Counted from the first letter of the stretch, positions 17,656-26,495 are shown. The stretch: DNA of 48,509 nt from JAICLL01 sp035252155 (GCA_035252155.1 DATFDL010000646.1:1-48509); one strand, 5' to 3'. Numbers and translations are program-made. The notes: generated from the sequence alone by a model not told the origin.

Positions 17656-18633
17656 TTAGAGATCGTTCACGGCGGCGCCATCGCGCTTGGCGTTGACGCG
17701 CAGCCAGACGTACCAATCGATTTCGCCCGAAACCGGCCGCAGCGAGCCGTCGGCCAGAACCATCTGGACCACGGTGGGGTGGAGGCTGCTGGCGCCGGGC
17801 CACTCCGAGTTCGGCCCATAGGCGGTGATGTAGGTCGGCGAAAAGGCGTGCGGCGCCGCCAAAAACCAGGCGGCCGTTTTCACGCCCGAACCGTCGACCT
17901 CCATGTACTTGCCCGTCTCGCAGCATTGGCCATAGACCGCCGTGCCGACAAAGGCGGCCCGAAACACCGCCTCGCCGGGCGCCTTGCGAGGCACCCCGCT
18001 GCCGCTGGTGCGAATGGCGCCGAATTTATAGCCGTACGAATTCACCTCGGCGATCACGGCGGTGTGGGCAGTGCCGTCCGAAATATCGCCCAAAGAGCTA
18101 TAGTGTTCGGCGGCAAACACACCGCTGTAATCGGCGGGCGCGCCGCCCAGCGGCGCGAAATAGGCCGTGGGCCACCAGTGATAACCCTCGCTGGCGGCGT
18201 AGTTGGTGACCGCCACATTCCACGTCTGCGTGGGATCATCAAACCCGTTGTCGCTCGGGCAGCGCAAGAGCGGCACCTGCGTGCGGACGACCGGCTGCCC
18301 CCAGGCCGGCGAGCGCTGGTCGACGGATTGAAACAAAGGGACTTGTTCGATTTGCGGCAGGAGCGATGTCAGCCACGTATGGTGATAGGCAGGCAACGGC
18401 CATTGTGCGGCTGTGCCTCCCCATGTGACCGAAGTCGGAAAGCGGCGATAAACATCGTGGTAGTTCTGCAGCGCGATGCCAAGCTGTTTGAGGTTGTGGG
18501 CGCACTGCGCCCGGCGGGCCGACTCGCGCGCGGCCTGGACCGCCGGCAGCAACAAGGCCATCAGAATGCCGATGATGGCGATCACGACGAGTAGTTCCAC
18601 AAGCGTAAAGGCGCGGCGTTGAAGATTTCGCAT
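17656..18633 (-). CDS. DUF1559 family protein with prepilin-like N-terminus
   Basis: 325 residues. It starts with a type III (prepilin) signal: MRNLQRRAFTLVELLVVIAI, where cleavage before Phe would leave the conserved Glu at position 5, followed by the hydrophobic helix. The core SARRAQCAHNLKQLGIALQNYHD is the classic planctomycete DUF1559 signature. The C-terminal H-x9-DG-type motif appears as HPTVVQMVLADGSLR. These proteins are found in large numbers per planctomycete genome and are thought to be exported pseudopilins; individual roles are unknown. ATG at 18633 is preferred to a TTG at 18645. Confidence 0.93.
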   Translation of the reverse strand: MRNLQRRAFTLVELLVVIAIIGILMALLLPAVQAARESARRAQCAHNLKQLGIALQNYHDVYRRFPTSVTWGGTAAQWPLPAYHHTWLTSLLPQIEQVPLFQSVDQRSPAWGQPVVRTQVPLLRCPSDNGFDDPTQTWNVAVTNYAASEGYHWWPTAYFAPLGGAPADYSGVFAAEHYSSLGDISDGTAHTAVIAEVNSYGYKFGAIRTSGSGVPRKAPGEAVFRAAFVGTAVYGQCCETGKYMEVDGSGVKTAAWFLAAPHAFSPTYITAYGPNSEWPGASSLHPTVVQMVLADGSLRPVSGEIDWYVWLRVNAKRDGAAVNDL

Positions 18634-19329
18634 CAGTGGTCTCAAGGTTTAGGGTGCTGGCTCCAGGTGGTCCGCGTGCATTGCAAAGGTGGTGCCAGCG
18701 CAACGGCGCGGCAGTTTTTGGAACGGCTAAATCCTCGCTCGTTCAAGCGTTTTTGGGCAGTTTAGGCGTAAAATTCGACAGCGGGTGTTTCGAATGATCA
18801 CTGACGATGAACGCCTGGGCGCGCTGGCGGATCGGCGATTGATGTCGACAGGCCGATAACCGCTAAAGATGCAGCGATTTTGCCGAACCCGCGCCTCGCC
18901 ACTGGGCAAAGCGCCGGCGCCCCGACAGCCGTTATCGCCCCACCGATAGCTGGTTTCCGGCCACAGGGACAAGGTCGGCGAGTCGAAAACCTCTGCGAGC
19001 CGTGCCGATATGGTCTTTGCCACGCGGGCGGGCGTGCGGCTGGAGAGGCGGCACGGCACGTGCTCTACACGGCCCGCAAAGCGCCGTTCGACGGAACGCC
19101 CGGAAGTGCGTTCCGACACAAGCAGTCACGCACGCGGCGCCGTGCCGGCGAGCGCCCTGAGCCGCAGCGATCCCACGGGGCAGTGGCCGGGCAGTGGCGC
19201 CACGTCGGCCGGCGTCGTTTTTTTGAAACGTTAACCAAACCACACTAACCCGAAGCGCAAGCGATGAACGTCGCGTAGAGTCACGTAGCGGCCTCGCTGG
19301 CGCTTCGGGTTGGTGTGAGGGAGTAGCCC
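18634..19329. other. 696-bp gap without a supported gene; repeat pair near its right end
   Basis: Open frames here have low-complexity Arg/Ala-rich translations and no family resemblance. A run of seven T at 19219-19225 after a GC-rich stretch could be a terminator. At 19241-19264 and 19294-19317 lie inverted copies of the planctomycete repeat AACCCGAAGCGCAAGC / GCTGGCGCTTCGGGTT, directly ahead of the receiver gene at 19330. Promoters for the divergent DUF1559 and receiver genes must lie here but I could not assign them. Confidence 0.5.
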
Positions 19330-19743
19330 ATGACCGAATCGGCAAAGAAGACTCTGCTGCTGGTCGACGACAGTCCATGCATCCGCCATGTGTGCGGCCT
19401 CGAGCTGGAACGCGAAGGTTACCAGGTGGTGCCCGCCTGTCATGGCAAGGATGCGCTGGCCAAAATCGGCGCGCAGGAATTTGATTTGATCATTCTCGAT
19501 ATGCAGATGCGGCCGGTGAGCGGCTTTGAGGTATTGGCCCGGGTTCGGGCGGAGCGCCCTGAACTGCCGATCATCGCGCACACAACATTTTCCGAGCGCG
19601 AGGTGGCGCGGCGCAGCGTCCAGATGCCCGACGCGCATGTGCTCAAGGGAAGCGACTTCGGCTTGATGAAAGCCGTGGTGGCCCGCTTGTTATCGGCGGC
19701 GCAAGCCGAGGGTCAGTCGGGCCAGGCCCGCATGGCCAGTTGA
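19330..19743 (+). CDS. Single-domain response regulator (CheY-like)
   Basis: 137 residues consisting of one receiver domain: acidic pair in LLLVDDSPCIRHV, phospho-acceptor Asp in LIILDMQMRPVSG, Thr/Thr in IIAHTTFSE and Lys in HVLKGSDFG. No output domain, so it must pass its signal by protein contact. A GGGAG ribosome site precedes ATG 19330. No kinase is adjacent. Its 3' end overlaps the convergent TetR gene by 31 bp (19713-19743). Confidence 0.88.
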   Translation: MTESAKKTLLLVDDSPCIRHVCGLELEREGYQVVPACHGKDALAKIGAQEFDLIILDMQMRPVSGFEVLARVRAERPELPIIAHTTFSEREVARRSVQMPDAHVLKGSDFGLMKAVVARLLSAAQAEGQSGQARMAS

Positions 19744-20300
19744 GACACCTCTTTCAGTTGAGCGCGGGTGGCGCCGCCGGCCCTTTGCACCGAAAGGCCC
19801 CAGAGCACGGTGACGATATACCGGGCGAGCTTTGCGGCGTCGACGCGCTTCGACAGGTCGCGCTCGGCAATCGCCTGTTGATAGCGGCTGCGCAGCGCGG
19901 CCTCGGCCGCGGTTCTCAGCAGGCCCAGCTCCTTCCGCACCCAATCGGCCAGGGGGCCGGTCGCCAGGCCTCCCTGCACCAGCAGGCAGCCGTCGGGGTG
20001 CCGCGGGTTCATCACCATGTCGATGGCGCCCTGAAAGAGCTTTTCGGTGACGCGACGGGCGGTGGGTTCTTCCAGTGCCGTGGTAAAGTACGAGGCAGGC
20101 TGTTGCAAATACCGATCGAGCGCCTTGCGGAACAACGCTTCTTTGTTGCCAAACGCGGCGTACAAACTGGGCATATTGATGCCCATGACGTCGGTCAGCG
20201 CAGAGAGCGATGTGCCTTCGTAGCCATGACGCCAGAACAGCGCCAGCGCGGCGTCGAGCGCTTCATCGACATCGAAATTTCTCGGACGCCCTCTGGCCAT
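19713..20300 (-). CDS. TetR/AcrR-family transcriptional regulator
   Basis: 195 residues. The N-terminal helix-turn-helix is clear: FDVDEALDAALALFWRHGYE then TSLSALTDVMGINMPSLYAA and FGNKEALFRKAL. The remaining helices form the ligand/dimer domain. GGGGAGG lies just ahead of ATG 20300. It is divergent from the VOC gene with a 123-bp shared region, and TetR regulators often control a divergent neighbour, so it probably represses itself and perhaps that gene. Ligand unknown. Confidence 0.9.
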   Translation of the reverse strand: MARGRPRNFDVDEALDAALALFWRHGYEGTSLSALTDVMGINMPSLYAAFGNKEALFRKALDRYLQQPASYFTTALEEPTARRVTEKLFQGAIDMVMNPRHPDGCLLVQGGLATGPLADWVRKELGLLRTAAEAALRSRYQQAIAERDLSKRVDAAKLARYIVTVLWGLSVQRAGGATRAQLKEVSQLAMRAWPD

Positions 20301-20342
20301 GCGTCGCCTCCCCTTTTTTTATCGCTTGCTACAGTATAATAC

Positions 20343-20371
20343 TTGACGCCCCGCCGCGAAGAGGCTATTTT
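20343..20371 (+). promoter_or_regulatory. Candidate promoter for the VOC gene
   Basis: TTGACG (20343-20348), 17-bp spacer, TATTTT (20366-20371). A TATAAT hexamer at 20335-20340 precedes it. The region is shared with the divergent TetR gene, so the regulator may act here; no clear inverted operator was found. Confidence 0.45.
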
Positions 20372-20423
20372 TAGCATCCGCTACAGATTTCGTGTACCAG
20401 AACCCTCGCCCAAGGAGACGCTC

Positions 20424-20849
20424 ATGCAAGTTCAAGCCTATTTGAATTTCGACGGCCGATGTGAGGAAGCGATTGAGTTTTACCGTAAGGCGCTGGGGGC
20501 CGAGGTGACCACGCTGATGCGCTTCAATGACAGCCCCGAACCGTGTGCTCCCGGCATGCTGCCGCCCGGCGCTGAAAAAAAGGTGATGCACGCCAGCTTC
20601 CATATCGGCGAGACACTGTTGATGGCTTCCGATTGCCACTGCACGGGCAAGCCCAACTTTCAAGGCATTTCGCTGGCGATCAACACGCCCAGCGAAGCAC
20701 AGGCCCAGAAGTTATTTGCTGCCTTGAGCGACGGCGGAAACGTAGCCCAACCCTTGAGCAAGACGTTTTTTTCGCCGGCGTTCGGCGTAGTGTCGGACCG
20801 CTTCGGCGTGACCTGGATGATTCACGCCGCGCCGCAAAGCCACGTCTGA
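20424..20849 (+). CDS. VOC-superfamily protein (PhnB-like)
   Basis: 141 residues. ATG 20424 is set by AAGGAGA at 20412-20418. Opens with VQAYLNFDGRCEEAIEFYR, the typical PhnB-like start, and has KVMHASFHIGETLLMASD and the C-terminal DRFGVTWMI. PhnB-like proteins are vicinal-oxygen-chelate folds related to glyoxalase and DinB-associated proteins, usually of unknown substrate. The central His in MHAS is the expected metal position. Probably controlled by the divergent TetR gene. Confidence 0.9.
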   Translation: MQVQAYLNFDGRCEEAIEFYRKALGAEVTTLMRFNDSPEPCAPGMLPPGAEKKVMHASFHIGETLLMASDCHCTGKPNFQGISLAINTPSEAQAQKLFAALSDGGNVAQPLSKTFFSPAFGVVSDRFGVTWMIHAAPQSHV

Positions 20850-21051
20850 ACCGATGTTGGATTTTCGATTTTGGATTTTCGATTTGTCCCAATGGGCCGA
20901 GGCGGACTTAGGTGGGCCGAGCGAAACGAATCCCACCTTTCCGGCGGCGTGCCGCGGCGGCGCAACCAAGTCGAATAGGTGGCACTCGCTGCGCTCGGCC
21001 CATCCCTATCTTCCCTGACCCCTAAATCCCGACCCCCGAACCCTGCCCTCC
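20850..21051. repeat. Short direct and palindromic repeats between VOC and BNR genes
   Basis: A direct repeat TTGGATTTTCGATT occurs twice in a row near 20863-20890. GGTGGGCCGAGCGAAACGAA followed by TCCCACC (about 20911-20938) and GTGGCACTCGCTGCGCTCGG (about 20979-20999) belong to the same GGTGGGACTCGC...CGGCCCACC palindrome family as 16251-16338 and 34347-34439. The final 40 bp is a run of GACCCC-type units. No gene seen. Confidence 0.6.
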
Positions 21052-22170
21052 ATGACTCAAATCCGCCTCCTCGTCGGTACGCGCAAAGGCGCGTTCATCC
21101 TCACTTCCGACGGCAAACGCCAGCGGTGGAACGTCGACGGACCGCACTTCGGTGGCTGGGAAATCTATCACCTCAAGGGATCGCCCGCCGATCCGAACCG
21201 GATCTACGCCTCGCAGTCGAGCGGCTGGTTCGGGCAGATGATTCAACGCTCAAACGACGGCGGGAAAACATGGGCGCCGGTAGGCAACAAGTTTGCTTAC
21301 GAAGGCGACGCCGGCACGCACCTCTGGTACGATGGCACGCCGCATCCTTGGGAATTCAAGCGTGTCTGGCATCTGGAACCGTCGCTAACTGATCCCGACA
21401 CGGTATATGCCGGAGTGGAAGACGCCGCGATCTTTCGCACGACGGATGGCGGTGGGAGCTGGCACGAGCTGCCAGGCCTGCGGGGGCACGGCTCCGGCAA
21501 ATTTTGGCAACCAGGGGCGGGGGGTATGTGCCTGCACACCATCTTGCTCGATCCCAGCGATCCGCGGCGGATGTTCATTGCCATTTCGGCGGCGGGCGCC
21601 TTCCGTACCGACGACGGAGGCCAGAGCTGGCGGCCCATCAACAAAGGTCTCAAGTCGCAATACGTGCTGCCCGACCCCGATGCCGAAGTGGGTCACTGCG
21701 TCCACCGCATTGCGATGCATCGGTCGCGGCCCAACGTTCTGTTCATGCAAAAGCACTGGGACGTGCTGCGCAGCGACGATGCCGGCGACTCTTGGTGCGA
21801 GGTGAGCGGCAACCTGCCCACCGATTTTGGTTTTGTGATCGACGTTCACGCCCACGAGCCGGAGACGATCTACGTGGTGCCCATCAAGAGCGACTCGGAA
21901 CATTACCCGCCCGACGGCAAGCTGCGCGTCTACCGCAGCCGCACCGGTGGCAACGAGTGGGAGCCGCTGGACAAGGGCCTGCCTGAGCGTGACTGCTATG
22001 TGAATGTCTTGCGCGACGCGATGACCATCGATTCGCTTGACGCCTGTGGCGTCTATTTCGGCACGACTGGCGGGCAGGTGTACGCCTCGGCCGACGCGGG
22101 TGACAGTTGGCAGCCGATCGTGCGCGATTTGCCACCGGTGGTGTCGGTCGAGGTACAGACGCTCGCATGA
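21052..22170 (+). CDS. BNR/Asp-box beta-propeller protein (sialidase/sortilin-like fold)
   Basis: 372 residues forming a propeller with at least five Asp-boxes (S-x-D-x-G-x-T/S-W): RSNDGGKTW, RTTDGGGSW, RTDDGGQSW, RSDDAGDSW and ASADAGDSW. Starts MTQIRLLVGTRKGAFILTSD with no signal peptide, so it is cytoplasmic, unlike secreted sialidases. The sialidase arginine triad is not obvious, so enzymatic activity is doubtful. Its stop overlaps the MoaD/ThiS-like gene by four bases (ATGA), so the two are made together. Gene pairs like this occur in several bacterial phyla, to my recollection, without known function. Confidence 0.85.
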   Translation: MTQIRLLVGTRKGAFILTSDGKRQRWNVDGPHFGGWEIYHLKGSPADPNRIYASQSSGWFGQMIQRSNDGGKTWAPVGNKFAYEGDAGTHLWYDGTPHPWEFKRVWHLEPSLTDPDTVYAGVEDAAIFRTTDGGGSWHELPGLRGHGSGKFWQPGAGGMCLHTILLDPSDPRRMFIAISAAGAFRTDDGGQSWRPINKGLKSQYVLPDPDAEVGHCVHRIAMHRSRPNVLFMQKHWDVLRSDDAGDSWCEVSGNLPTDFGFVIDVHAHEPETIYVVPIKSDSEHYPPDGKLRVYRSRTGGNEWEPLDKGLPERDCYVNVLRDAMTIDSLDACGVYFGTTGGQVYASADAGDSWQPIVRDLPPVVSVEVQTLA

Positions 22171-22463
22171 TCCGCGTGGTGTTGCCGTATCATTTGCGCA
22201 CGCTCGCCGGCGTTGGCGCCGAGGTGACACTTGATGTCGCGGGGCCGATCACTCGAGAAGCAGTGCTCGACGCGCTGGAAGCCCAGTATCCGATGCTGCG
22301 CGGGACGATTCGCGATCACGTCACGCGGCAGCGTCGGCCTTTTTTGCGCTTCTTCGCCTGCCTGCAAGATTTGTCGAATGAACCGCCAGACGCGCCATTG
22401 CCCGAGGAGGTTGCTTGGGGCGCCGAGCCCTTCTATATCATTGGCGCGCTGGCCGGCGGATAG
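22167..22463 (+). CDS. MoaD/ThiS-family ubiquitin-like sulfur carrier protein
   Basis: 98 residues. ATG 22167 overlaps the upstream TGA (ATGA). A beta-grasp protein: MIRVVLPYHLRTLAGVGAEV at the start and the diglycine C-terminus ALAGG, which in MoaD/ThiS is adenylated and then carries sulfur as a thiocarboxylate. It lacks molybdopterin or thiamin genes nearby. Coupling to the BNR propeller suggests a dedicated role, perhaps as a sulfur donor or protein modifier for that partner; this is inference. Confidence 0.85.
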   Translation: MIRVVLPYHLRTLAGVGAEVTLDVAGPITREAVLDALEAQYPMLRGTIRDHVTRQRRPFLRFFACLQDLSNEPPDAPLPEEVAWGAEPFYIIGALAGG

Positions 22464-22554
22464 AAAAGTTGACCACCCCGCGAGACACGGCTACCATGCG
22501 TTAAGTTGCCCGAAGAGTGGACGTACCCGCTCTTATTTAACGCGGTCGCTCGAA

Positions 22555-23112
22555 ATGGGTCTCACGTATTTCAAGCGCTTCCGAATGGAGATCGACCTGG
22601 GCGGCTTGACGCCGGGCACGCCCTGGCTGCCGCCGGGCTACCGGTTTGTGCCGTGGGACGCCTCGCTGCTGCCCGCCCACGCCGAGACCAAATATCAAAG
22701 CTTCCGCTGCGAGCTCGACGCCAACGTCTTTCCCTGCCTGGGTGATTTCGACGGCTGCGTGCGGCTGATGCAAGAGATCAGCCAGAAAGAAGGTTTTTTG
22801 GGCGAAGCCACCTGGCTGGTTGTGTATGGCTCGCAGCAGGAGTTTTGCGGCACGATTCAGGGCATCCGCGACCGTTCGGGCATGGGGGCGATTCAAAACC
22901 TGGGCATCACGCCCGAACATCGCAATCGCGGCATCGGCACAAGTCTGCTGTTTCAATCGCTGCACGGCTTTCGGCGGGCCGGGCTGCGCCGGGTGTTCTT
23001 GGAAGTGACCGCGCAGAACGAAGGCGCCATCAAACTCTATCGGCGGCTCGGTTTTTACCGGTCGCGCACGGTCTACAAGGCCGTCGAAGTCGCGCCGTTC
23101 GCGTTACGCTAG
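22555..23112 (+). CDS. GNAT-family N-acetyltransferase
   Basis: 185 residues. ATG 22555 starts MGLTYFKRFRMEIDLGG; the frame is open further upstream but that part lies within the MoaD gene in another frame. The acetyl-CoA motif A is clear, IQNLGITPEHRNRGIGTSLL (R/Q-x-x-G-x-G/A form), followed by motif B FLEVTAQNEGAIKLYRRLGF. Substrate unknown. It follows the MoaD gene by 91 bp and could belong to the same transcript. Confidence 0.9.
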   Translation: MGLTYFKRFRMEIDLGGLTPGTPWLPPGYRFVPWDASLLPAHAETKYQSFRCELDANVFPCLGDFDGCVRLMQEISQKEGFLGEATWLVVYGSQQEFCGTIQGIRDRSGMGAIQNLGITPEHRNRGIGTSLLFQSLHGFRRAGLRRVFLEVTAQNEGAIKLYRRLGFYRSRTVYKAVEVAPFALR

Positions 23113-23209
23113 GGTTTAGGACGGCCGTCGGCCGTTCGTTATCGACTCATGCGTTAACGCGGGGCCCATTCCGCACCCCCTGACCCCCGACCTCTGACCC
23201 CCGCCCTCT

Positions 23210-24523
23210 CTAATGGCTCGGCGTGGGCGGCGTGAGCAGCGACGGCAAGAGCGTCACGGGATGCTGAATGATCGGCGCGGCGGGCACGATCGGTAGCAGG
23301 CCCGGCCGGGTGCCGCTGAACCGCACCGCGCTAAAGGCCACGCTGCCATTGAACCGGACGATCCGCAGCACCCCCTGAGTGAATACCAAGTCCAGCACGT
23401 TGGCGGCCACCAACAGTGCCGTCTTGGGCACCACGACGATGTCGGAGTCGTTGATCCAAATTTCATCGGCCGGGCAAGGCCGGTGCCCGTACAAACTGCC
23501 CCGCAAATCGACCATGGTGGCCAGCAGCCGCCAATCGTCGCCGCGGCGAAAGACGATGGTTTTCCAAAGATTGCCGCCGTAGTTCCAGCCGCCGGCCAGT
23601 GCGATGGCCTGCGTGACCGTGGTCGGAGCGATCAACTCATAACGGCCCGGCTCGCGGACTTCGCCGACGACGTACACGTAGCGCGGCGCCCGTTGAGTAA
23701 GGACCGGCATCACCTCGACGCCCGGCAGTTCTTCGGCGAAGCGGGCCTCGATCTCGCGCTGCGCTTCGGCCAGGGTCAGCCCTTGCACAAAGACGGAGTC
23801 GACCACCGGCAGTTGCACCGTGCCTTCGGGGGTAACCTTGGCCAAGCGCGATTGGCCACCCGAGCCGAACCGCTGGTCGATGGTCGAGCGCAGGTCTTCC
23901 AGCTTGGAGTTGACGAGCCGCGGCGTGACGGTGATCGCCGCATCGCGATAGAACTTGCGGTAGCGCTCATTCAGGCTGGCCCGAAGCTGCTCGACAGTGA
24001 GCCGCGCTGCGCGCACCGGTCCGAGTAACCGCATGGTGATCGAACCATCCGGGCCGATTTGCTGCTCTCCGGTCAGTTCGGCGTCGGTCAACGATTCGAT
24101 TCGGAGCAAATCGCCGGGTTGCAGTCGATAGGCGTGCGGCGTTTCTACTCGCGTGAGGCGGAAGACGAAGTCGAGTTGATCGTCGACGCGCAACCGATAC
24201 TGCTCGACGTGCGGCAATCGGGCGTGCCCCAGATACTCACCCTGGGCGTAACGCTGCCAGGCGATGGGCCGAGCGGCGCGCCAGCCCAGCTCGCCGCACT
24301 GGCCCGTGGCGCAGTCGAGTCCGGCAATGGGATACGGCGCTGCCGGTCCTAGCGCCTGGCAGAGGTGGACGTTGCCTTCAGGGCTGGTCGCTCTGTAGGG
24401 AACGCCCTCTATGGCGTTCCGCGAAACGCGACAATAGGCATCGCCTGCGGCCAGGCAAATTGCGCCGGCCAACAACGCCCAAAGCCACCGCCATGCTCGG
24501 CTAGTTAGTCGTCCACGATGCAT
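23210..24523 (-). CDS. Polysaccharide export (Wza-type, SLBB) protein with repeat-derived N-terminal segment
   Basis: 437 residues. ATG 24523 is followed by a signal peptide ending about ICLAAGDAYC. A Poly_export domain (YRLQPGDLLRIESLTD; IGPDGSITMRLLG) precedes an SLBB domain containing VYVVGEVREPGRYEL and TVTQAIALAGGW. Proteins of this type line the outer-membrane channel for capsule or exopolysaccharide. A copy of the GGGAACGCC...GGCGTTCC palindrome at 24398-24421 is read through in frame just after the signal peptide, giving SRNAIEGVPYRA. No polymerase or tyrosine kinase gene is adjacent. ATG 24544 is an alternative start. Confidence 0.88.
   Translation of the reverse strand: MHRGRLTSRAWRWLWALLAGAICLAAGDAYCRVSRNAIEGVPYRATSPEGNVHLCQALGPAAPYPIAGLDCATGQCGELGWRAARPIAWQRYAQGEYLGHARLPHVEQYRLRVDDQLDFVFRLTRVETPHAYRLQPGDLLRIESLTDAELTGEQQIGPDGSITMRLLGPVRAARLTVEQLRASLNERYRKFYRDAAITVTPRLVNSKLEDLRSTIDQRFGSGGQSRLAKVTPEGTVQLPVVDSVFVQGLTLAEAQREIEARFAEELPGVEVMPVLTQRAPRYVYVVGEVREPGRYELIAPTTVTQAIALAGGWNYGGNLWKTIVFRRGDDWRLLATMVDLRGSLYGHRPCPADEIWINDSDIVVVPKTALLVAANVLDLVFTQGVLRIVRFNGSVAFSAVRFSGTRPGLLPIVPAAPIIQHPVTLLPSLLTPPTPSH
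24398..24421. repeat. Palindromic GGAACGCC repeat inside the export-protein gene
   Basis: Same 24-bp palindrome as both arms at 16382-16405 and 16438-16461, here as a single copy within coding sequence and in frame. Confidence 0.75.
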
Positions 24524-24742
24524 CACAATCAAAATCGTCGCCAACCACCATCCGATTCCAGACGAACCGGCCTAGGCCGCACTACTTTCGGCCTACAATC
24601 CCTACAACCGCTAAAGTCGATACCACCGTTTACTACCGATGCGACAGGCAACAGATTGGGGGCAAAAAATACGGAGACCCATGTTTTTGCCCTCCATTTT
24701 TTGCCTTCCTCCGCGTCGTCGCCCACCTTGCGAACAGTGCTT

Positions 24743-24751
24743 TGCTATAAT
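24743..24751 (+). promoter_or_regulatory. Extended -10 promoter for polX
   Basis: TGCTATAAT provides a consensus -10 hexamer (24746-24751) with the TGn extension; no good -35 lies 17 bp upstream, as is common for extended -10 promoters. Start codon 24779 follows within 30 bp, implying a very short leader. Confidence 0.55.
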
Positions 24752-24778
24752 CCATCGCGAGAGAATGATGGGAACGAT

Positions 24779-26494
24779 ATGAACAACGCTCAGATCGCCG
24801 CCGTCTTCGACGAGATCGCCGACCTGCTGGAAATTCAGGCGGCCAACCCGTTTCGCGTGCGGGCATACCGCAACGGCGCGCGAACCATTCGCGAGCTGTC
24901 GGAACCGGCCGCCGAGATCCTCTGCACCGAAGGCCGAAAGCTCACGGAGATCAACGGAATCGGTGGCGACCTGGCCGAGAAAATCGCCGCTCTGTGCCAG
25001 ACCGGCAGCGTGCCGCTTCACCAAGAGTTGTTGGCCCAGATTCCGGTGTCGGTGCTGACGTTGATGCGCGTGCCGGGCGTCGGGCCGAAAAAGGCCGCCG
25101 CTCTGCACCAGCAACTCGGCATTAGCACGCTCGATGAGCTGCGCGAGGCCTGCCAGGGCAACCGCGTGCGGGGCTTGAAAGGTTTTGGAGCCAAAACTGA
25201 GCAAACCATTTTGGCCGGGCTTGATCTGGCCAGCTCGGCCCATCAGCGGCTCATGTGGGCCGAGGTCGACGGTTTCGCGCAATCGCTCATGGCCCATCTA
25301 CGAGTCTGCCCGAGCATCGTGCGGCTCGAGCCCGCCGGCAGCTATCGCCGTGGACGCGACAGTGTGGCCGATCTCGACCTGCTGGTTGTTTCGACCAATC
25401 CGGCCGAAGTGATGGACCGGCTGGCGGCATTCGCGGCGGTCGAAACGCTGCTCGGCCGCGGCGACACGAAAATGTCGGTGCGGCTGGCGGGCGGACTGCA
25501 GGTCGATCTGCGGGTTGTGCCCGACGAATCGTTCGGCGCCGCCTTGCAGTACTTCACCGGTTCGAAGGATCACAACGTGGTCTTGCGAGGCCGCGCGAAA
25601 AGCCGGGGATTAAAAATCAACGAGTATGGCGTATTCCGCGGTGAACAGTATGTGGCCGGGCGCACCGAGGAAGAAGTCTATGCCGCACTCGATCTGCCCT
25701 GGTTTCCGCCCGAAATGCGCGAGGCCCGCCACGAGTTCGAATGGGCCGACGCCGGCGCCTTGCCCAAGCTCATCGAAGTAGGCGACATCCAGGGCGACCT
25801 GCACATGCACACTACGGCCACCGACGGCAAAGCCACGCTCGAAGAGATGGTGGCCGGGGCGCAAGCCCGTGGGCTGAAATACATCGCCATCACCGATCAT
25901 TCGAAGCGCGTCAGCATGGCCAATGGGCTCGATGCCGCGCGGCTGCGCGCGCAATGGGCCGAAATCGACCGGCTGAACGAAACCTTGCGCGGCTTCGTCG
26001 TGCTCAAAGGCATCGAAGTCGACATTTTGGAACGAGGTGGGCTCGATCTGGAAGACGACGTGCTCGCCGAGGCCGATTGGGTGATGGCCAGCCTGCATTA
26101 CGGCCAGCAACAGCCGCGTGTGCAAATTACGCGGCGAATCGTCGACGCGCTGGCTAATCCGCACGTCTCGGCGATCTCGCATCCGACCGGCCGCCTGATC
26201 AATCGTCGCAAGCCCTACGACGTCGATCTCGATGCGGTGTTTCGAGCGGCCCGCGAGCACGGCAAATTTATGGAGCTCAACTCGCACCCGCACCGGCTCG
26301 ATCTGGACGACCTGGCCTGCGCGGCGGCCAAGCGGCATGGCATACCGATCGTCATCTCAACCGATGCGCACGAGGTCGCCGGGCTCGACAAGCTGCGTTA
26401 CGGCATCTTGCAGGCTCGTCGCGGCGGCTTGACCAAAGAAGACGTCGTCAATACGCGGCCCTGGGCCGAAGTCAAAAAGATGCTCCGCCAGTAG
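24779..26494 (+). CDS. polX: DNA polymerase X with PHP 3'-5' exonuclease domain
   Basis: 571 residues, the normal length of bacterial PolX, a repair polymerase/nuclease for short gaps and abasic sites. ATG 24779 follows an extended -10 promoter. Order: N-terminal 8-kDa-like domain (MNNAQIAAVFDEIADLLEIQ), helix-hairpin-helix segments (EINGIGGDLAEKI, MRVPGVGPKKAAAL, LKGFGAKTEQ), polymerase palm with GSYRRGRDSVADLDLLV carrying the metal-binding Asp pair and later VDLRVV, and a C-terminal PHP domain with metal ligands in GDLHMHTTATDG, AITDHS, EVDIL, SLHYGQ, SHPTGR and STDAHEV. All motifs look intact. Confidence 0.96.
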   Translation: MNNAQIAAVFDEIADLLEIQAANPFRVRAYRNGARTIRELSEPAAEILCTEGRKLTEINGIGGDLAEKIAALCQTGSVPLHQELLAQIPVSVLTLMRVPGVGPKKAAALHQQLGISTLDELREACQGNRVRGLKGFGAKTEQTILAGLDLASSAHQRLMWAEVDGFAQSLMAHLRVCPSIVRLEPAGSYRRGRDSVADLDLLVVSTNPAEVMDRLAAFAAVETLLGRGDTKMSVRLAGGLQVDLRVVPDESFGAALQYFTGSKDHNVVLRGRAKSRGLKINEYGVFRGEQYVAGRTEEEVYAALDLPWFPPEMREARHEFEWADAGALPKLIEVGDIQGDLHMHTTATDGKATLEEMVAGAQARGLKYIAITDHSKRVSMANGLDAARLRAQWAEIDRLNETLRGFVVLKGIEVDILERGGLDLEDDVLAEADWVMASLHYGQQQPRVQITRRIVDALANPHVSAISHPTGRLINRRKPYDVDLDAVFRAAREHGKFMELNSHPHRLDLDDLACAAAKRHGIPIVISTDAHEVAGLDKLRYGILQARRGGLTKEDVVNTRPWAEVKKMLRQ

Positions 26495-26495
26495 A

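Noticed and set aside
18727..19248. Overlapping open frames on both strands between DUF1559 and the receiver gene
   Set aside because: Low-complexity translations, no ribosome site and no family resemblance.
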